Notes under the pieces: generated by a model | The model's input: the letters and a program-made list of their open reading frames with translations, nothing else | Database searches by the model: none | Told to the model about the DNA's origin: nothing | In this document: positions 23,801 to 32,519 of the stretch, piece after piece | Layout: each line of letters opens with the position of its first letter | Position numbering within the stretch: the first letter of the stretch is position 1 | NCBI GenBank assembly: GCA_016125285.1 | Contig: WGMA01000042.1 | Location: forward strand, 1-64,000 | Length of the DNA: 64,000 nucleotides | Source: Phycisphaera sp. | Lineage (GTDB): Bacteria; Planctomycetota; Phycisphaerae; Phycisphaerales; Zrk34 | Direction of reading: 5' to 3' | Translations under genes and position numbers: made by a program

Positions 23801-24619
23801 GGCGAGCACCGAGTCGTACTCGTCGCCAACCTGGATGATGCGCTGGGCGGTCTTCACGTCCCACACGACCGCGAGCCCGCGATCGGCGCCGCGCCCGCCC
23901 GCCGCGAGCAGCAGCTTGCCGTTGCGGCTGAAGCGCAGCACATCCGGGAAGCCTTCCTTGAACGGCAGCACGCCGACGTACTGTGCCTTGTCCGTGTCGT
24001 ACAGCACGACCTGGTGCTCGCCGCCGATCGCCAGCAGCGGGTTCCATGGGTTGTGCGCGATGGCCGTGACCGCGTCACGCTTCGGCGTGTAAACGACCGG
24101 CTCCATCAGCACGTCGTCGGGCATCGGCGGCGGGTCTTTGGGCTTGCCGGCCGACGGCGCCGCCAGCGCGAGGTTCATCTTCGGCTTGCTCAGCGGCTTG
24201 GCCTTCGAGCCGGAATTCTCCAGCAGGCCCGTCTCGATCCACGCCTTGATCAGCGCGATCTGCTTCTCGTCGATCTTCGGCTTCTTCGGCGGCATGTTCG
24301 GCTCTTCCTCGTGATTGACGACGAGGAACAGCGTTGAGTCCGCGGGGTTGCCCGACGAGACGATCTCGCCGGAGCTCGAGCCCGCCATCAGGGCCGCGTA
24401 GTTGGTCAGGTCGAGGTCGGCTTTGCGCTTGTCGGGGTTGTGACAGCTGTCGCAGTGCTCACGGAAGATCGGCTTGATCTGATCCTGGTACGTGATCTTC
24501 TCAGCCGCGTCAGCATGGATGGACGTCGCGCCGACGCACAGCGCGGCGAGCATGACAGCGGTCACCCGGCCGCGCGGAGCGGCGCCGTATGTGTCGTGAG
24601 TATTCATTTCGAACTTCAT
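20837..24619 (-). CDS. Exported planctomycete cytochrome / WD40 / long coiled-coil protein
   Basis: This 1,260-residue protein starts at ATG 24619 with AAGGTG six bases upstream. A signal peptide (VTAVMLAALCVGATSIHADA) is followed by a planctomycete cytochrome-type domain with haem motif CDSCHN and later NMPPKKPKI. WD40 repeats run from about 190 to 470 (for example MASGDRNGGLHVW, MASASEDGTIKLWD, DIRVWN). The last 780 residues are Ala/Lys/Asp-rich heptads, predicted as a very long coiled coil with three 14-residue tandem repeats. It is the last gene of the DUF1501-PPC-DUF1549/1553 operon. Such operons are abundant in planctomycetes and their biochemical role is not settled. An exported, possibly surface-spanning scaffold is inferred. 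Confidence 0.88.
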   Translation of the reverse strand: MKFEMNTHDTYGAAPRGRVTAVMLAALCVGATSIHADAAEKITYQDQIKPIFREHCDSCHNPDKRKADLDLTNYAALMAGSSSGEIVSSGNPADSTLFLVVNHEEEPNMPPKKPKIDEKQIALIKAWIETGLLENSGSKAKPLSKPKMNLALAAPSAGKPKDPPPMPDDVLMEPVVYTPKRDAVTAIAHNPWNPLLAIGGEHQVVLYDTDKAQYVGVLPFKEGFPDVLRFSRNGKLLLAAGGRGADRGLAVVWDVKTAQRIIQVGDEYDSVLAADINPQQTMIAIGGPNKLVKAFSTATGEQVYFIKKHTDWVMSLAFSPDGVLMASGDRNGGLHVWEAANGQLFYDLTGHKDAITAIAWRADSNVMASASEDGTIKLWDMFNGNQIKSWNAHGGGVLDLRFTHDGRLISAGRDKKVTVWEGDGKKVRDFEAFDDLALSATFNHDGTKAIGGAWTGDIRVWNVADGKRLADLAQNPATLAMRIDDVNKRIATLQAEADKAAAQRPAMQKAVQDAEANLAAAQKRDGELKASITGNEAKLASLTKHVEQVKGEVDNAHKAMDQTKAEADKLAQALDAAKKAHAGAVVEHGKAVKQRDQAQASLASAEKAAAAADEAAKSGSELPDVVKAAEAAKAALAMIKSTLAEADKKIADLDGKAKTAEANVAKATAANNDANQKRDAAANAYAAAIDKQKKLVADHGATDAALKQAKAELDQLGKSMPALAKAVADAKAQLATLDGPANAVADARRELRRYEAGKVYTRLYAARIELTQRQSQLESVTEQMQSSLAAADQARLNAQKAQKDMGEVPEQIKQHEQTVAQLKAASDKLAAPLDAARKQLQQTEADAKAKTDAMAKADADVKAKAGIVEKARAAVKPVQDAMNKANADAGAKLAELNKAKEAQKAKDAAAAQAVAARDAKHKELDNARNALKAKQDALAKAQADAKAKQDALAKAQADAKAKQDALAKAQADAKARQDALVAAQASTKTKLDALNQAKAAAQGKPDDKALADAVARLEAEHKQLVDAEAKAAAEHKQFADAAAKIDSEYKPLADAVAKIDGERKNADAALAKIDGERKAAEAAVAAADKAMKESEAALAARQNEAKQAADAVAELVKQYQPLADATNKAKAAFDAAAKSLADAEGAHKAATDALAKAKGELDAANKAVATARAEVDKDQKAYAAAKAKLDEATTALADARKTIETAPKRLEVAQSNIKRTTTEAQQAEGQIAEARKAVDEAKAKVETLTAEYHSAKGTPG
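21701..21826. repeat. Three 42-base tandem repeats in the coiled-coil region
   Basis: Units begin at 21701, 21743 and 21785, each starting GGCGTCGGC and differing at a few bases. A partial unit precedes them. On the coding strand they encode AKAQADAKAKQDAL-type 14-residue repeats, two heptads each, so length changes here would keep the coiled-coil register. Confidence 0.9.
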
Positions 24620-24711
24620 ACCCATCACCTTGTGAATCGGGACAGACGCTCACCCTCGAAGCGTCGTCGATGAGCCGCGCCGCGTCCGTGCGTGCGGCCT
24701 CGTCTCGTGCG

Positions 24712-27174
24712 TCAATGGTTGAACAGAAACTCCTTGCTGTTCAGCAACGCCCAGAACACATCCTCCAGCACCTGCTGCTTGTTGGCGTTCTCCGCGTTGA
24801 GGTACGGCTCGAACCGCGCCAGCTCGTCACCCGTCGGCTTGCGGCTGAGGCATCGCACGTAGAGCTCTTCGATGATCTGCCCCGGCGTCTTCTCCGCCTT
24901 CAGCAGCGTCGGCACCACCTTGCCGGAGTCGACCTTGCGGTTGACCGTGTCGCCGTTGAGCAGGTGCAGCGCCTGCGACAGGTTCGGCTCCATCTTCACC
25001 TCGCACGAACACACGGTGTCGCGCGTGGCGCGGCCGAACGTCGTGAGGAAGTACGTCGACGTCCGTCCGTCGGCGATCTGCACCGCGCGGGCGCCCTTCG
25101 GCAGCCCCTTGAACTTGTTCTGCTCCATTGTGTCCGTCACCTGCGAGATCACGTCGTACAGCACCTCGGCGCGGATACGCCGGATGTACGCGTGCGAGAA
25201 GCTGGTGTTGTCCAGCTCGTTGGTCTCGTTGGTGCGGGTCGACAGCTGATAGGTGCGCGACGTGCAGATGTCGCGCACGAGCTTCTTGAAGTCGTAGTTG
25301 TAGCCGGTGAACCGCTTGCCGAGCTCGTCGAGCAGCTCGGGGTTGGACGGCGGGTTCGACACGCGGACGTCGTCGACCTGATCGACGATGCCACGCCCGA
25401 AGAAGTGCGCCCAGACGATGTTCGCCAGGTTCTTCGCGAAGTAGGGGTTGTCGGGCGACGCCAGCCACTTGGCCAGCACCTCGCGGCGGTCCTTGCCCTT
25501 GACGTCGGGCGTCTCGCCGCCGAGGAACTTCGGCGCCATCGTGCGGTTGCCGACCGGGTGCTGCGACTCGCCGCTGGCCTTGTTGTAGACGATCTGCTCG
25601 CGCGGGTCCTCGGCGTTCTTGCGACCGATCTGCGTGAAGAACGCCACGAAGCCGTAGTAGTCGTCCATCGTCCAGCGGTCGAACGGGTGGTTGTGACACT
25701 GGGCGCATTGGATCCGCATGCCCATGAACACCTGCGCCACGTTCTCCGTGAGCTGTTTTGTGTCGCGCTCGACCTGGTAGAAGTTCGTCGCCGGGTTCGA
25801 GAACGTGCCGCCGCTCGACCCGAGCAGCTCCTGGACGATCTTGTCCATCGGCACGTTGTTGCCGATCTTCTCCTGCAGCCAGTTGTAGTAGAGCACCGAG
25901 GCCTTGTAGCTGATGCCGCGGTTGGCGTTGCCGTCCGAGCGGATCTGCAGCAGCTCGGCGAACTTCATCACCCAGATCTCCACGAACTCCTTGCGCGTCA
26001 GCAGCTCGTCGACGAGGTTCTCACGCTTCTTGGGGGCCTGGTCGGCCATGAACGCCGCGTACTGCTCCTCCGTCGGCAGCTTGCCGATGATGTCGATGCA
26101 CGCGCGACGCAGGAAGACCTCGTCGCTGCACAGCTCCGACGGGATCACACGCAGCTTCTTGAGCTTGTCGTTGATCAGCGTGTCGACGTAGTTGTTCTCC
26201 GGCGTGTTCGACCACGTGTACTGCAGGCCCTTGGGCAGCACGATCGACTGCGTCGTGACCGTGTACGCGTCGAAGCGCACCATGACGAACGCCTCGCCGC
26301 GCTGACCGGCGGTGATCACGCCGTACTCGTCGACCGCCGCGGAGCCGTCGTTGTTCGAGCTGAACGCTGCGAGCCGGGTCACGTCGCGATCGGTGCCGTC
26401 GGAGTAGTGGGCGAGCACGGTCAGCTGCTGCCGCGTGTCCTTGCCGTCCATGACCATCTTGTGCGGCAGCACCTCGATGCCCGTCACGTGCGCCACGTCG
26501 GAGCTGTCGTCGGGCACGCCCGCGTCGAGCCATCGCAGCATCGTGTTGCACAGCGGGCTGTCCGCCTTGAACAGCTCGCCGCCGGTGTGATTCACCTTGC
26601 CCAGCGCCTTTTCGACCAGCAGCGACTCGTGCGGCAGGGCGAGGTTGATGCGCCGGCCGTTGAGCTGGCGTGTGATCTTGTAGTAGTCGCCCGCCGGGTC
26701 GTAGCCGAACAGCGACAGGTGGAACCCGTCCTTGCCGCGCGCCGAGCCGTGGCACGAGCCGCTGTTGCAGCCGGCCTTGGTGAACACCGGCATCACGTCG
26801 AGGCGGAAGCTGATAGGGCGGTCCTTCGCCGCGTCGTGCACGTCGACCGGCACGTCGAGCGACTTGCCGCCGAACCCGACCTTCAGCGTCGTCGTGCCGT
26901 CCTTGACGGGCTGAACGACGTGGCCGTCGAGCTTCGCCAGCGACGGGTCGGCGAACTGGAAGCTCGACTCGCTGGTGACGTCGCGCGTGATGCCGTCGGA
27001 GTAGGTCGCCTGGACGACGACGCTCTGGAAGTCACGCGACGTGGTCAGCGACACCTTGTTGGGGTAGACCGCGACGTCGGTCAACGTAGGCTGCGCCGCA
27101 CCGGCGAGGCCGGTCGTCGCCGCCACGACAACCGCCGCGGCAAACAGATTCTGGATGAAACGTGTGTGTGTCAT
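24712..27174 (-). CDS. DUF1549/DUF1553 exported cytochrome-type protein
   Basis: This 820-residue protein starts at ATG 27174, which has a perfect AGGAGGT nine bases upstream. A signal peptide covers residues 1-25. Two Ig-like repeats (TLTDVAVYPNKVSL, VTGIEVLPHKMVM) surround a first haem-type motif CNSGSCHGSA. Then comes the DUF1549 domain (IRRACIDIIGKLPTEEQ-like segment, GSSGGTFSNPA, and a second motif CAQCHNHPFDRW). DUF1553 follows (PDNPYFAKNLANIVWAHFFGRGIVDQVDD ... NPELLDELGKRFTGYNYDFKKLVRDI). These are planctomycete-specific exported proteins always found with DUF1501 partners. Their cytochrome-like motifs suggest electron transfer, but function is unproven. Confidence 0.92.
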   Translation of the reverse strand: MTHTRFIQNLFAAAVVVAATTGLAGAAQPTLTDVAVYPNKVSLTTSRDFQSVVVQATYSDGITRDVTSESSFQFADPSLAKLDGHVVQPVKDGTTTLKVGFGGKSLDVPVDVHDAAKDRPISFRLDVMPVFTKAGCNSGSCHGSARGKDGFHLSLFGYDPAGDYYKITRQLNGRRINLALPHESLLVEKALGKVNHTGGELFKADSPLCNTMLRWLDAGVPDDSSDVAHVTGIEVLPHKMVMDGKDTRQQLTVLAHYSDGTDRDVTRLAAFSSNNDGSAAVDEYGVITAGQRGEAFVMVRFDAYTVTTQSIVLPKGLQYTWSNTPENNYVDTLINDKLKKLRVIPSELCSDEVFLRRACIDIIGKLPTEEQYAAFMADQAPKKRENLVDELLTRKEFVEIWVMKFAELLQIRSDGNANRGISYKASVLYYNWLQEKIGNNVPMDKIVQELLGSSGGTFSNPATNFYQVERDTKQLTENVAQVFMGMRIQCAQCHNHPFDRWTMDDYYGFVAFFTQIGRKNAEDPREQIVYNKASGESQHPVGNRTMAPKFLGGETPDVKGKDRREVLAKWLASPDNPYFAKNLANIVWAHFFGRGIVDQVDDVRVSNPPSNPELLDELGKRFTGYNYDFKKLVRDICTSRTYQLSTRTNETNELDNTSFSHAYIRRIRAEVLYDVISQVTDTMEQNKFKGLPKGARAVQIADGRTSTYFLTTFGRATRDTVCSCEVKMEPNLSQALHLLNGDTVNRKVDSGKVVPTLLKAEKTPGQIIEELYVRCLSRKPTGDELARFEPYLNAENANKQQVLEDVFWALLNSKEFLFNH

Positions 27175-27221
27175 GATGCTGGAACCTCCTGTTGGTCCCT
27201 GAATAACCGGATCTTCCCTGA

Positions 27222-29720
27222 TCACTTGGACTGTGGGCTCTGCTGCTCCCGCTCGAGGCGGAGCTGCTCGAGACGCGACAGCGGACGCTCGGTCTTCTTC
27301 GCGGGCTCGGGCTTCTTGTCGTCGGATTTCTTCGCGACGGCGACCGGCGCGGGCTTCGGTTTGTCGATGCGTAGGCGTCCGCCGCCCGCGAGCGATTGCA
27401 CCATCGTCTCGCCGTTCTCGACCTTTGTGAGTTGGCAGAAGAGCGACGTGTGCAGGCGCACGGGCGACTTCTCGTCGACCTTCACGTGGAACACCACTTC
27501 CTTGTCGTCCTTCGTGATCTTCTTCGGCTCGGCGCTGCACTTGTCGGGCAGCCCGACGAGCTCGAGCTCCGCCTCGCCTTCAAACTTCTCTTGCGGGTTG
27601 AGCTTGCAGATCACGTCGACGTCCTTGCCCTGTTCGGTCACGGACATCGCGATCTCGCCGGTCAGCAGCTGATCGGCGATGGTGAGCTTGACCGGCCGGG
27701 TGGCGAGGTAGAGATCGCCTCCGCCGGGCATGTCGGCCTTCGCGATCATCGCGATCGACCAGTCGCCGATGTCCGCGCTGCCGTTGGCGTTGATGCGGTA
27801 GCTGGCCTCCGTCTTGCCCTTGTCGATCGTCACCGACTGCGACGCGCCCACGCCCGGCGGGCGGAACGGCAGTTCGACGTGGATCGGCGCGTCGAAGCCT
27901 TCCTTGCGCTCCGCCACGACCTTCAGGTACATCGTGCCCGAACGCAGCAGCGGCGCCTTCGGCTCGATGATCGCGACCTTGAACGGCGCCTCCTCCGTCA
28001 CCGCGACGGGGAAGCCGTTGACCGTCGACGTGTAGTACGACGTGCTGTTGGGGTTGCCCTGCACGAGCTCGATCCGCTGACGGAACTCACCGGTGATGTG
28101 CTTCGACTCGTCGACGTGTCGGCCCCACAGCTTCGCGAGCTTGCCGTCGATCGGCGCGTCGGCCGCCGCCTCGAACACCACCATCCCTTCCGTCGCGTTG
28201 CCGGGGATCGACACCGGGTACATCTTCACGCCGGCCGGCAGGTTCTCGGCCATCATCGTCAGGTCGCCGCCGAAGTTGCCGCGCTGAGCGTCGATCTTCA
28301 CCGCGTAGCAGTTGCCCTTCGGGATCGCCGCCCACTGACGCGACTGCGTGTCGTAACGCGCCACGTCGGCGATCTTGAAGCTGAGGCTCGGCTCGCTGAG
28401 CTGCACCTCGACGCGATACACGTAGTCTTCGCCGCCCTTGCCGAGGTGGTCGCGGATCCGCACGAAGTAGTCGCCGTCGGCGGGCAGCGTTTCGCGGATC
28501 GAACCGTCGAGGTCGCCGCGCCCGTCGTCGTCATCGCCCTTGATGCTCTTGTAAGGCTCCGCCTGGTACAGGTAGATCACGGGATCCAGCGGCGTGCGCA
28601 ACCCGCGGGCGTGCACGTTGATCTCAACGGTCTGGCCCTTCTTGCCGGTGAAGCGGAACCAGTCCTGATCGTCTTCGCTCTGGATCACGCCGTTGAACGC
28701 GAGCGGCGCTTCGCCCGCGGACGTCGCGGCCTCCTTCGGGCTGTTGTTCGGCTCGGCCTCCAGCACGTTGGGGAACGCCGACACGCGGACCCAGTTCGGC
28801 GACGGGCTGATCTTGTCGCCCTGCGTCGCGAACACCGGATACTTGCCGTTCGGCGTGTCGGGCAGCTTCACCGTCGCTTCGATCGGGCCGGACTTGTCGC
28901 CGAGGTAGGTCACCTTCAGCGACTCGCCGACGCGACCGCCGGCGGGGTACACGGCGGTGGGGCGCGGGTAGTCGCCGAGGTGCAGCCGGTAGATACAGCT
29001 GCCGGACCCGCCGTACGCGCTCTCGCGCACCAGCACGACGTACGCGCCGTCCTCCGGCGCGATGATCGTCGCAAACCCGTCCTGCCGGAGCAGCGGCGTG
29101 TCGTCCGACGCGGCGAGCTCGAATCGCTTCATGTCCAGGATCGCGACGTAGGGATCGAACATCGTGCGGCCGAGGCGGATGCCCTCGATCTCGGCGGTGA
29201 TCCGCTGGCCCTTCTTCGCGTTGAACACGTAGTAGTCGACGTCTTCGTTCTGGACCACGCCCTCGATGGTCTGGTTGAGCATCACGGCCTGCGGCTTGTC
29301 GAACGCGTCGTTCGGCTCGATCTCCTTGACGACCGGCATCGTGCCGATGTACAGCGTCCGCACGTGCGACCACCCGGTCTTCGTGCGGAGGCGGAAGCGG
29401 TGCTCGCCGAGCGGGCAGTCGGGCGCGACGCGGAGCGTGGCCTTGACCTGTCGCACGCGATTCTCCTTCGGCTCGCCGGCCTCGAGCTTCACGACCTCGA
29501 TGCCGGTGTCGTAGTGCACCAGCTCGAGCGGGTCGTTGAGGCGGTCGCCGTTGAGGCTGATCACCACCTCGGCGCCGCGCTGGACGCCGGGCGGGGTGAT
29601 GCTGCCCAGGTCCGGCTGGTACGCCTGCGCCAGCGCCCGTGGCGCAAGCGCGAGCAGCAGGGCGGACAGGACGAAAGGATATGCGTTGCGGAGAACTCTG
29701 TGGGTGTGCCCAGAATTCAT
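27222..29720 (-). CDS. Exported protein with pre-peptidase C-terminal (PPC) domains
   Basis: This 832-residue protein starts at ATG 29720, chosen because the signal peptide (FVLSALLLALAPRALA) follows directly. An N-terminal Ig/IPT-like domain (DLGSITPPGVQRGAEVVISLNG) is followed by two PPC-type beta domains (EIEPNDAFDKPQAV ... VDYYVFNAKKGQRI, and EAEPNNSPKEAATS ... DQDWFRFTGKKGQTV). More beta domains follow, then a charged Lys/Arg-rich tail. PPC domains often assist secreted enzymes or adhesion. It lies between the DUF1501 and DUF1549/1553 genes and is presumably co-exported with them. Confidence 0.85.
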   Translation of the reverse strand: MNSGHTHRVLRNAYPFVLSALLLALAPRALAQAYQPDLGSITPPGVQRGAEVVISLNGDRLNDPLELVHYDTGIEVVKLEAGEPKENRVRQVKATLRVAPDCPLGEHRFRLRTKTGWSHVRTLYIGTMPVVKEIEPNDAFDKPQAVMLNQTIEGVVQNEDVDYYVFNAKKGQRITAEIEGIRLGRTMFDPYVAILDMKRFELAASDDTPLLRQDGFATIIAPEDGAYVVLVRESAYGGSGSCIYRLHLGDYPRPTAVYPAGGRVGESLKVTYLGDKSGPIEATVKLPDTPNGKYPVFATQGDKISPSPNWVRVSAFPNVLEAEPNNSPKEAATSAGEAPLAFNGVIQSEDDQDWFRFTGKKGQTVEINVHARGLRTPLDPVIYLYQAEPYKSIKGDDDDGRGDLDGSIRETLPADGDYFVRIRDHLGKGGEDYVYRVEVQLSEPSLSFKIADVARYDTQSRQWAAIPKGNCYAVKIDAQRGNFGGDLTMMAENLPAGVKMYPVSIPGNATEGMVVFEAAADAPIDGKLAKLWGRHVDESKHITGEFRQRIELVQGNPNSTSYYTSTVNGFPVAVTEEAPFKVAIIEPKAPLLRSGTMYLKVVAERKEGFDAPIHVELPFRPPGVGASQSVTIDKGKTEASYRINANGSADIGDWSIAMIAKADMPGGGDLYLATRPVKLTIADQLLTGEIAMSVTEQGKDVDVICKLNPQEKFEGEAELELVGLPDKCSAEPKKITKDDKEVVFHVKVDEKSPVRLHTSLFCQLTKVENGETMVQSLAGGGRLRIDKPKPAPVAVAKKSDDKKPEPAKKTERPLSRLEQLRLEREQQSPQSK

Positions 29721-29831
29721 TTTGAGATTCTCACCAAGTGTGTATCGAAGATGCGTCAAAGCCGCTCGCGACTCAGCACTGCGAGGCGTGTGCTGAGCCG
29801 CGAAGCGGCTCGTGTCATTCACAGCGTTGCG

Positions 29832-31166
29832 TCAGCCGAGCAGATCGGTGACGACCTTGCCGCCCTTGACGATCTCGATCGGACGTGCGCCCGGAGCCAT
29901 CAGCTCCTTGTCGGCGACGATGCCGATCTGGTTGTACACCGTGGTCGCGAGATCGGGGACGGTCAGCGGGTCTTCCTCCACACCGGTCGACGTCGAGTCG
30001 GACAGGCCGTACGCCAGTCCGCGCTTCACGCCGCCACCCGCCAACAGGATGCTGAACACCTTCGGGTAGTGGTCGCGGCCGGCGGTCTTGTTGATCTTCG
30101 GCGTGCGACCGAACTCCGAGGACACCATCACGAGCGTGCTGTCGAGCATGCCGCGCTGGTCGAGGTCGCTGATCAGGGCCGCGTAGGCCTGGTCGAGCTC
30201 GGGACCGTTGCGTTTGATGCCCGACTCGATGTTGTTGTGCATGTCCCAGCCGCCGTAGGTCAGCGAGACGAAGCGGACGCCGGCCTCGACGAGGCGACGC
30301 GCCATCAGCATGCGCTGGCCCGCGGAGTTGCGTCCGTAGGTGTCACGCAGCTTGTTGTCTTCCTTGTCGATGTCGAACGCCTCGCGCGCCTCCTTCGAGC
30401 TGATCATGCCGTACGCCTGCTGATAGAACGAGTCCATCGCGTCGAGCGCGTCGGCCTTCTCGGTCGAGCGGAAGTGATCGTCGACCACCTGCAGGAGACT
30501 GCGGCGTGTGCCGAAGCGGTTGCTGTCGACGCCGGACGGCAGCGTCAGGTCGCGCACCGAGAAGCCCTTGGAGGCCGGGTCGGAGCCGAGGCTGAACGGG
30601 CCGTAGGCGCTGGACAGGTAGCCGGACCCGGCGAACTCGTTGGGCTGGCTGGGCACCGCGACGTAGGGCGGCAGGTAGTTGCGGACGCCGAGCTCGTGGC
30701 TGACGACCGAACCCATCGACGGGAACTTGATCACCGGGCTGGGTCGGTAGCCGGTGAACATGTTGTGCGTGCCGCGCTCGTGCGCCGCCTCGCCGTGCGT
30801 CATCGAGCGGACGACGGTGATCTTGTCCGCGATCGCCGCGGTCTTCGGGAAGTGCTCCGAGAAGTAACACCCATCGATCTTGGTCTTGATCGGCTTGAAC
30901 GGCCCCTTGTACTCGATCGGCGCGTACAGCTTGGGGTCGAATGTCTCCTGCGCGGCGCAGCCGCCCGGCAGGAAGATGTGGATGACCGACTTCGCTCGTC
31001 CTTCCTTGGACTCGTAGTACTTCTGCGCACCCTGGGCCTCCATCCGCAGCACGTCGCCCAGGCCTATGCCCAGGGCGCCGATCGCTCCGACGCGAATCAC
31101 ATCGCGACGGCGCGGGCGGAAGTGCGACGGATCGTCCTGCCACGTTCCACGAATCGGGTCACTCAT
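29832..31166 (-). CDS. DUF1501 exported protein (Tat substrate, sulfatase-like fold)
   Basis: This 444-residue protein is the first gene of the four-gene operon. The start at ATG 31166 is followed by a twin-arginine signal, RPRRRDVIRVGAIGALGIGL. The DUF1501 core includes SVIHIFLPGGCAAQETFDPK, GEAAHERGTHNMFTGYRPSP and SSEFGRTPKINKTAGRDHYP. The fold is related to alkaline phosphatase/sulfatase proteins. A Tat signal implies folding, possibly with metal, before export, unlike its Sec-type partners. DUF1501 with DUF1549/1553 is a hallmark planctomycete pair with unknown substrate. Confidence 0.93.
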   Translation of the reverse strand: MSDPIRGTWQDDPSHFRPRRRDVIRVGAIGALGIGLGDVLRMEAQGAQKYYESKEGRAKSVIHIFLPGGCAAQETFDPKLYAPIEYKGPFKPIKTKIDGCYFSEHFPKTAAIADKITVVRSMTHGEAAHERGTHNMFTGYRPSPVIKFPSMGSVVSHELGVRNYLPPYVAVPSQPNEFAGSGYLSSAYGPFSLGSDPASKGFSVRDLTLPSGVDSNRFGTRRSLLQVVDDHFRSTEKADALDAMDSFYQQAYGMISSKEAREAFDIDKEDNKLRDTYGRNSAGQRMLMARRLVEAGVRFVSLTYGGWDMHNNIESGIKRNGPELDQAYAALISDLDQRGMLDSTLVMVSSEFGRTPKINKTAGRDHYPKVFSILLAGGGVKRGLAYGLSDSTSTGVEEDPLTVPDLATTVYNQIGIVADKELMAPGARPIEIVKGGKVVTDLLG

Positions 31167-31262
31167 TTTCGTGTTCCTTGTGCTCTGAGGAACGGCGGGG
31201 CCACACGCCACGCCTTTGTGGTTCGGTTAGCGCGAATAATAGCGCCGGATCAGGATCAGACT

Positions 31263-31291
31263 ATTGTAATCGAAATTTTTCATTTGACTAA
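31263..31291 (-). promoter_or_regulatory. Likely promoter of the DUF1501 operon
   Basis: On the minus strand, TTAGTC (31291-31286) and TACAAT (31268-31263) are 17 bases apart in a strikingly AT-rich patch. The -10 is about 97 bases before the DUF1501 start. The remainder of the 402-base divergent gap (31167-31568) shows no gene, and a clear dapA promoter is not obvious. Confidence 0.5.
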
Positions 31292-31568
31292 GCAATTTTG
31301 CGTATCCTCACCACGCGCGCAGCGCGTCTAACTACACACCATTGTGATCGACCGGACGCCGGTTACACGTGCAATCATCTATTTTTCGAGAAAATCGCCC
31401 CGCGCTACCCGTCGGGTGTGACACGCAACGTGCTCATGCATCACAGGTTGCAGACAACGGCACGCCGGGCCGACACGCCGATTTGCAACCCCGTGCCGTT
31501 GCCCGTAGTTTACGCGGCGGACGTTGGTCCGCGGTGGTTATTGACCCTCTTAGAAAAGGTGTGTTGAG

Positions 31569-32435
31569 ATGTTTCAGGGCGCTATCACGGCGTTGGTCAC
31601 CCCGTTTCGAGACGGGGCGGTGGACGAGCAGCGGCTCCGCGCGAACGTCGAGGACCAGATCGCCAAAGGCATCGACGGCCTGGTGCCCTGCGGCACGACC
31701 GGCGAAAGCCCCACGCTGACCCACGAGGAACACCGCCGCGTCATCGAGGTCGTCATCGACGCCGCCGCCGGTCGCGTGCCCGTGATTGCCGGCACCGGCT
31801 CGAACTCCACCGCCGAGGCGCTGTCGCTGACCAAGCACGCCGCGACCATCGGCGCGACCGCTTCGCTGCAGGTCAATCCGTACTACAACAAGCCGACGCA
31901 GGAAGGCCTGTATCGTCACTTCACGGCGATCGCCGACGCCGTCGACATCCCGCTGGTGCTGTACAACATCCCCGGCCGCTCCGCCGTGGCCATGACCGCG
32001 GCGACCATCGCCCGTCTCAATGCGCACGGCAACATCGTCGCGGTGAAGGAAGCCACCGGCTCGCTCGACATGGCGTCCGAGATCGCGAACCTGTGCGACA
32101 TCACCATCCTCTCGGGCGATGACTCGCTGACGCTGCCGCTGATGTCCGTCGGCGGCAAGGGCGTGATCAGCGTGCTGTCCAACATCATCCCCGACCGCAT
32201 CAAGCAGCTCACCGCCCTGGGGCTCGCCGGTGACTTCACCGGCGCGTGCAAGGTCCACCTCGAACTGTTCCCGCTGTTCAAGGGCATGTTCGTCGAGACC
32301 AACCCGATCCCCGTGAAGACCGCGATGAAGATGATGGGCAACGACACGGGCGATCTCCGCCTGCCGCTGTGCGAGATGGAGCCCGGCAACCTCGCCGGCC
32401 TCGAAGCGCTGCTCAAGAAGCACGGGCTGCTGTGA
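31569..32435 (+). CDS. dapA: 4-hydroxy-tetrahydrodipicolinate synthase
   Basis: This 288-residue, full-length DapA condenses pyruvate with aspartate semialdehyde in the lysine and diaminopimelate pathway. The family motifs are all present: GTTGESPTLTHEEH near residue 42, the catalytic tyrosine in LVLYNIPGRS (about 132), the Schiff-base lysine in AVKEATG (about 160), and GDDSLTLPLMSVGGKGVISV. The cytosolic enzyme has no signal sequence. It stands alone, with about 400 bases of non-coding DNA upstream. Confidence 0.96.
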   Translation: MFQGAITALVTPFRDGAVDEQRLRANVEDQIAKGIDGLVPCGTTGESPTLTHEEHRRVIEVVIDAAAGRVPVIAGTGSNSTAEALSLTKHAATIGATASLQVNPYYNKPTQEGLYRHFTAIADAVDIPLVLYNIPGRSAVAMTAATIARLNAHGNIVAVKEATGSLDMASEIANLCDITILSGDDSLTLPLMSVGGKGVISVLSNIIPDRIKQLTALGLAGDFTGACKVHLELFPLFKGMFVETNPIPVKTAMKMMGNDTGDLRLPLCEMEPGNLAGLEALLKKHGLL

Positions 32436-32442
32436 CATAGCC

Positions 32443-32517
32443 CCCGGCTTGCGGGCGTAACTCCTCGAATCAAACCAGACGCTATTGCTAAGCTCACCCC
32501 GGGTAAACCTGGGGCTA
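32443..32517. repeat. Inverted repeat between dapA and the SGNH gene
   Basis: ATAGCCCC near 32437-32444 and GGGGCTAT near 32510-32517 pair at long range. Inside, CCCCGGGT and ACCTGGGG (32498-32515) make a short hairpin. It lies between two converging genes and probably acts as a transcription end. No T-run is present. Confidence 0.45.
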
Positions 32518-32519
32518 TA

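Noticed and set aside
20792-24337. A plus-strand open frame of over 1,100 codons opposite the coiled-coil gene
   Set aside because: It is the mirror of a GC-rich coding strand. Its product is Gly/Leu/Arg low-complexity with no domain, while the minus-strand protein has clear motifs.
24589-27672. A plus-strand frame of about 1,000 codons opposite the DUF1549/1553 gene
   Set aside because: Same antisense artefact; the minus-strand protein has haem motifs and family domains.
27396-31331. A plus-strand open frame of about 1,300 codons crossing three minus-strand genes
   Set aside because: It ignores the gene boundaries below it and has an Arg/His/Val-rich composition typical of antisense frames at high GC.
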